From the NCBI GenBank assembly GCA_028275295.1, contig JAPWUY010000088.1:1-7161 (forward strand): 7,161 nt of DNA, in the 5' to 3' direction. Both the position numbers and the translations under genes were made by a program. Positions 6,892-7,161 of the stretch are shown here, piece after piece. How positions within the stretch are numbered: position 1 is the stretch's first letter; each line of letters starts with the position of its first letter. The notes beneath the pieces are model-generated. The model had not been told where the DNA came from, made no database searches, and worked only from the letters and a program-made list of their open reading frames with translations. The DNA is from Thermodesulfobacteriota bacterium (GTDB lineage Bacteria > Desulfobacterota > Desulfocorpusculales > Desulfocorpusculum).

Positions 6892-6897
6892 CTCCTT
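6892..6897 (-). promoter_or_regulatory. Ribosome binding site of the Trm112-family gene
   Basis: The minus strand reads AAGGAG, then 7 nt, then ATG at 6884. This favours the ATG over the in-frame GTG at 6902, which overlaps sequence just upstream of the site. Confidence 0.65.
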
Positions 6898-6911
6898 CCC
6901 ACTTGAATGAA

Positions 6912-7161
6912 TCAGGAAGAGGCCCCCTCTGCCTCTGAATTCGCCTTTTTGCTCGCTTTTTTTCTTTTCTCGAGCCAATGGCACATCCATTGCCATTGTC
7001 TTTCCAGGCCCTCTCTCAAGTCCACTTTGGGCTCGTAGTGCAGATCCTTCCGGGAAAGGGCGAGATCCGCCATGGTGTGCATGACGTCTCCCTTTTCCCT
7101 CTTTTTCCAGACGATCCTGGGGCTCAAGCCCGTTATCTCCTCCAGGAGACGTAGAACCTCC
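6912..7161 (-). CDS. NAD-dependent epimerase/dehydratase (extended SDR), C-terminal fragment only
   Basis: Only the last 82 residues are in the window; the frame is open to the edge at 7161 and ends at TGA 6914-6912. The visible piece matches the C-terminal end of extended short-chain dehydrogenases that act on nucleotide sugars: LLEEITGLSPRIVW near the edge, then KGDVMHTMADLALSRKDL, then YEPKVDLREGLERQWQWM. These correspond to the family's GD.(R/M)HT.AD...A...LGY.P...L.EGL pattern. The Rossmann fold, the NAD site and the catalytic Tyr-x3-Lys are outside the window, so the substrate cannot be told; UDP-glucuronate or UDP-hexose 4-epimerases are typical of this tail. The end carries a lysine-rich stretch (KRKKASKKA) and an acidic tail beyond the family core. 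It is the first gene of the visible operon and sits 27 nt before the Trm112 gene. Confidence 0.85.
   Translation of the reverse strand, partial: EVLRLLEEITGLSPRIVWKKREKGDVMHTMADLALSRKDLHYEPKVDLREGLERQWQWMCHWLEKRKKASKKANSEAEGASS

Noticed and set aside
1..7161. CRISPR array, insertion sequence, tRNA/rRNA or phage/defence genes
   Set aside because: I found no regularly spaced repeats, transposase motifs, terminal inverted repeats, structural RNA signatures or defence-domain proteins. Nearly all bases are explained by eight glycan-synthesis genes.

Overview
The window holds eight tightly packed genes, all on the minus strand. They read from high to low coordinates and together look like a lipopolysaccharide (LPS) core-oligosaccharide assembly operon of a Gram-negative bacterium. 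Base composition is GC-rich by eye, arginine is mostly AGG/AGA and isoleucine often ATA. This style, together with the gene content (a WaaF with a cysteine cluster, WaaG-like and WaaE-like transferases, Kdo/WaaP-type kinases), suggests a Desulfobacterota-like, possibly thermophilic, organism. That placement is inference; no rRNA or other taxonomic marker is present.

In transcription order the genes are: the C-terminal end of a nucleotide-sugar epimerase/dehydratase (window edge to 6912); a 63-residue Trm112-family zinc-ribbon protein (6884-6693); a WaaF-type ADP-heptose:LPS heptosyltransferase (6696-5689); a WaaE/KdtX-like family 2 glycosyltransferase (5692-4892); a WaaG-like family 4 glycosyltransferase (4914-3724); a large protein with two complete LPS-kinase-like domains in tandem (3708-2011); a second family 4 glycosyltransferase (2014-860); and, after the only sizeable gap (162 nt), the N-terminal 232 residues of a DegT/ArnB-type sugar aminotransferase (697 to the window start). 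Several junctions overlap by a few bases (GTGA near 5690, ATGA at 2011-2014, 23-29 nt near 4900), which suggests one transcript with translational coupling.

A working model, inferred from the families: WaaF builds the heptose region at the cytoplasmic face of the inner membrane. The WaaE-like and WaaG-like enzymes add hexoses to the heptoses, the tandem kinase phosphorylates core sugars, and the second GT4 extends the core. The epimerase and aminotransferase provide modified nucleotide sugars. The most unusual item is the tandem kinase, because both halves keep a full set of catalytic residues. No mobile elements, CRISPR arrays, RNA genes or convincing terminators were seen, and no defence-type system is present.
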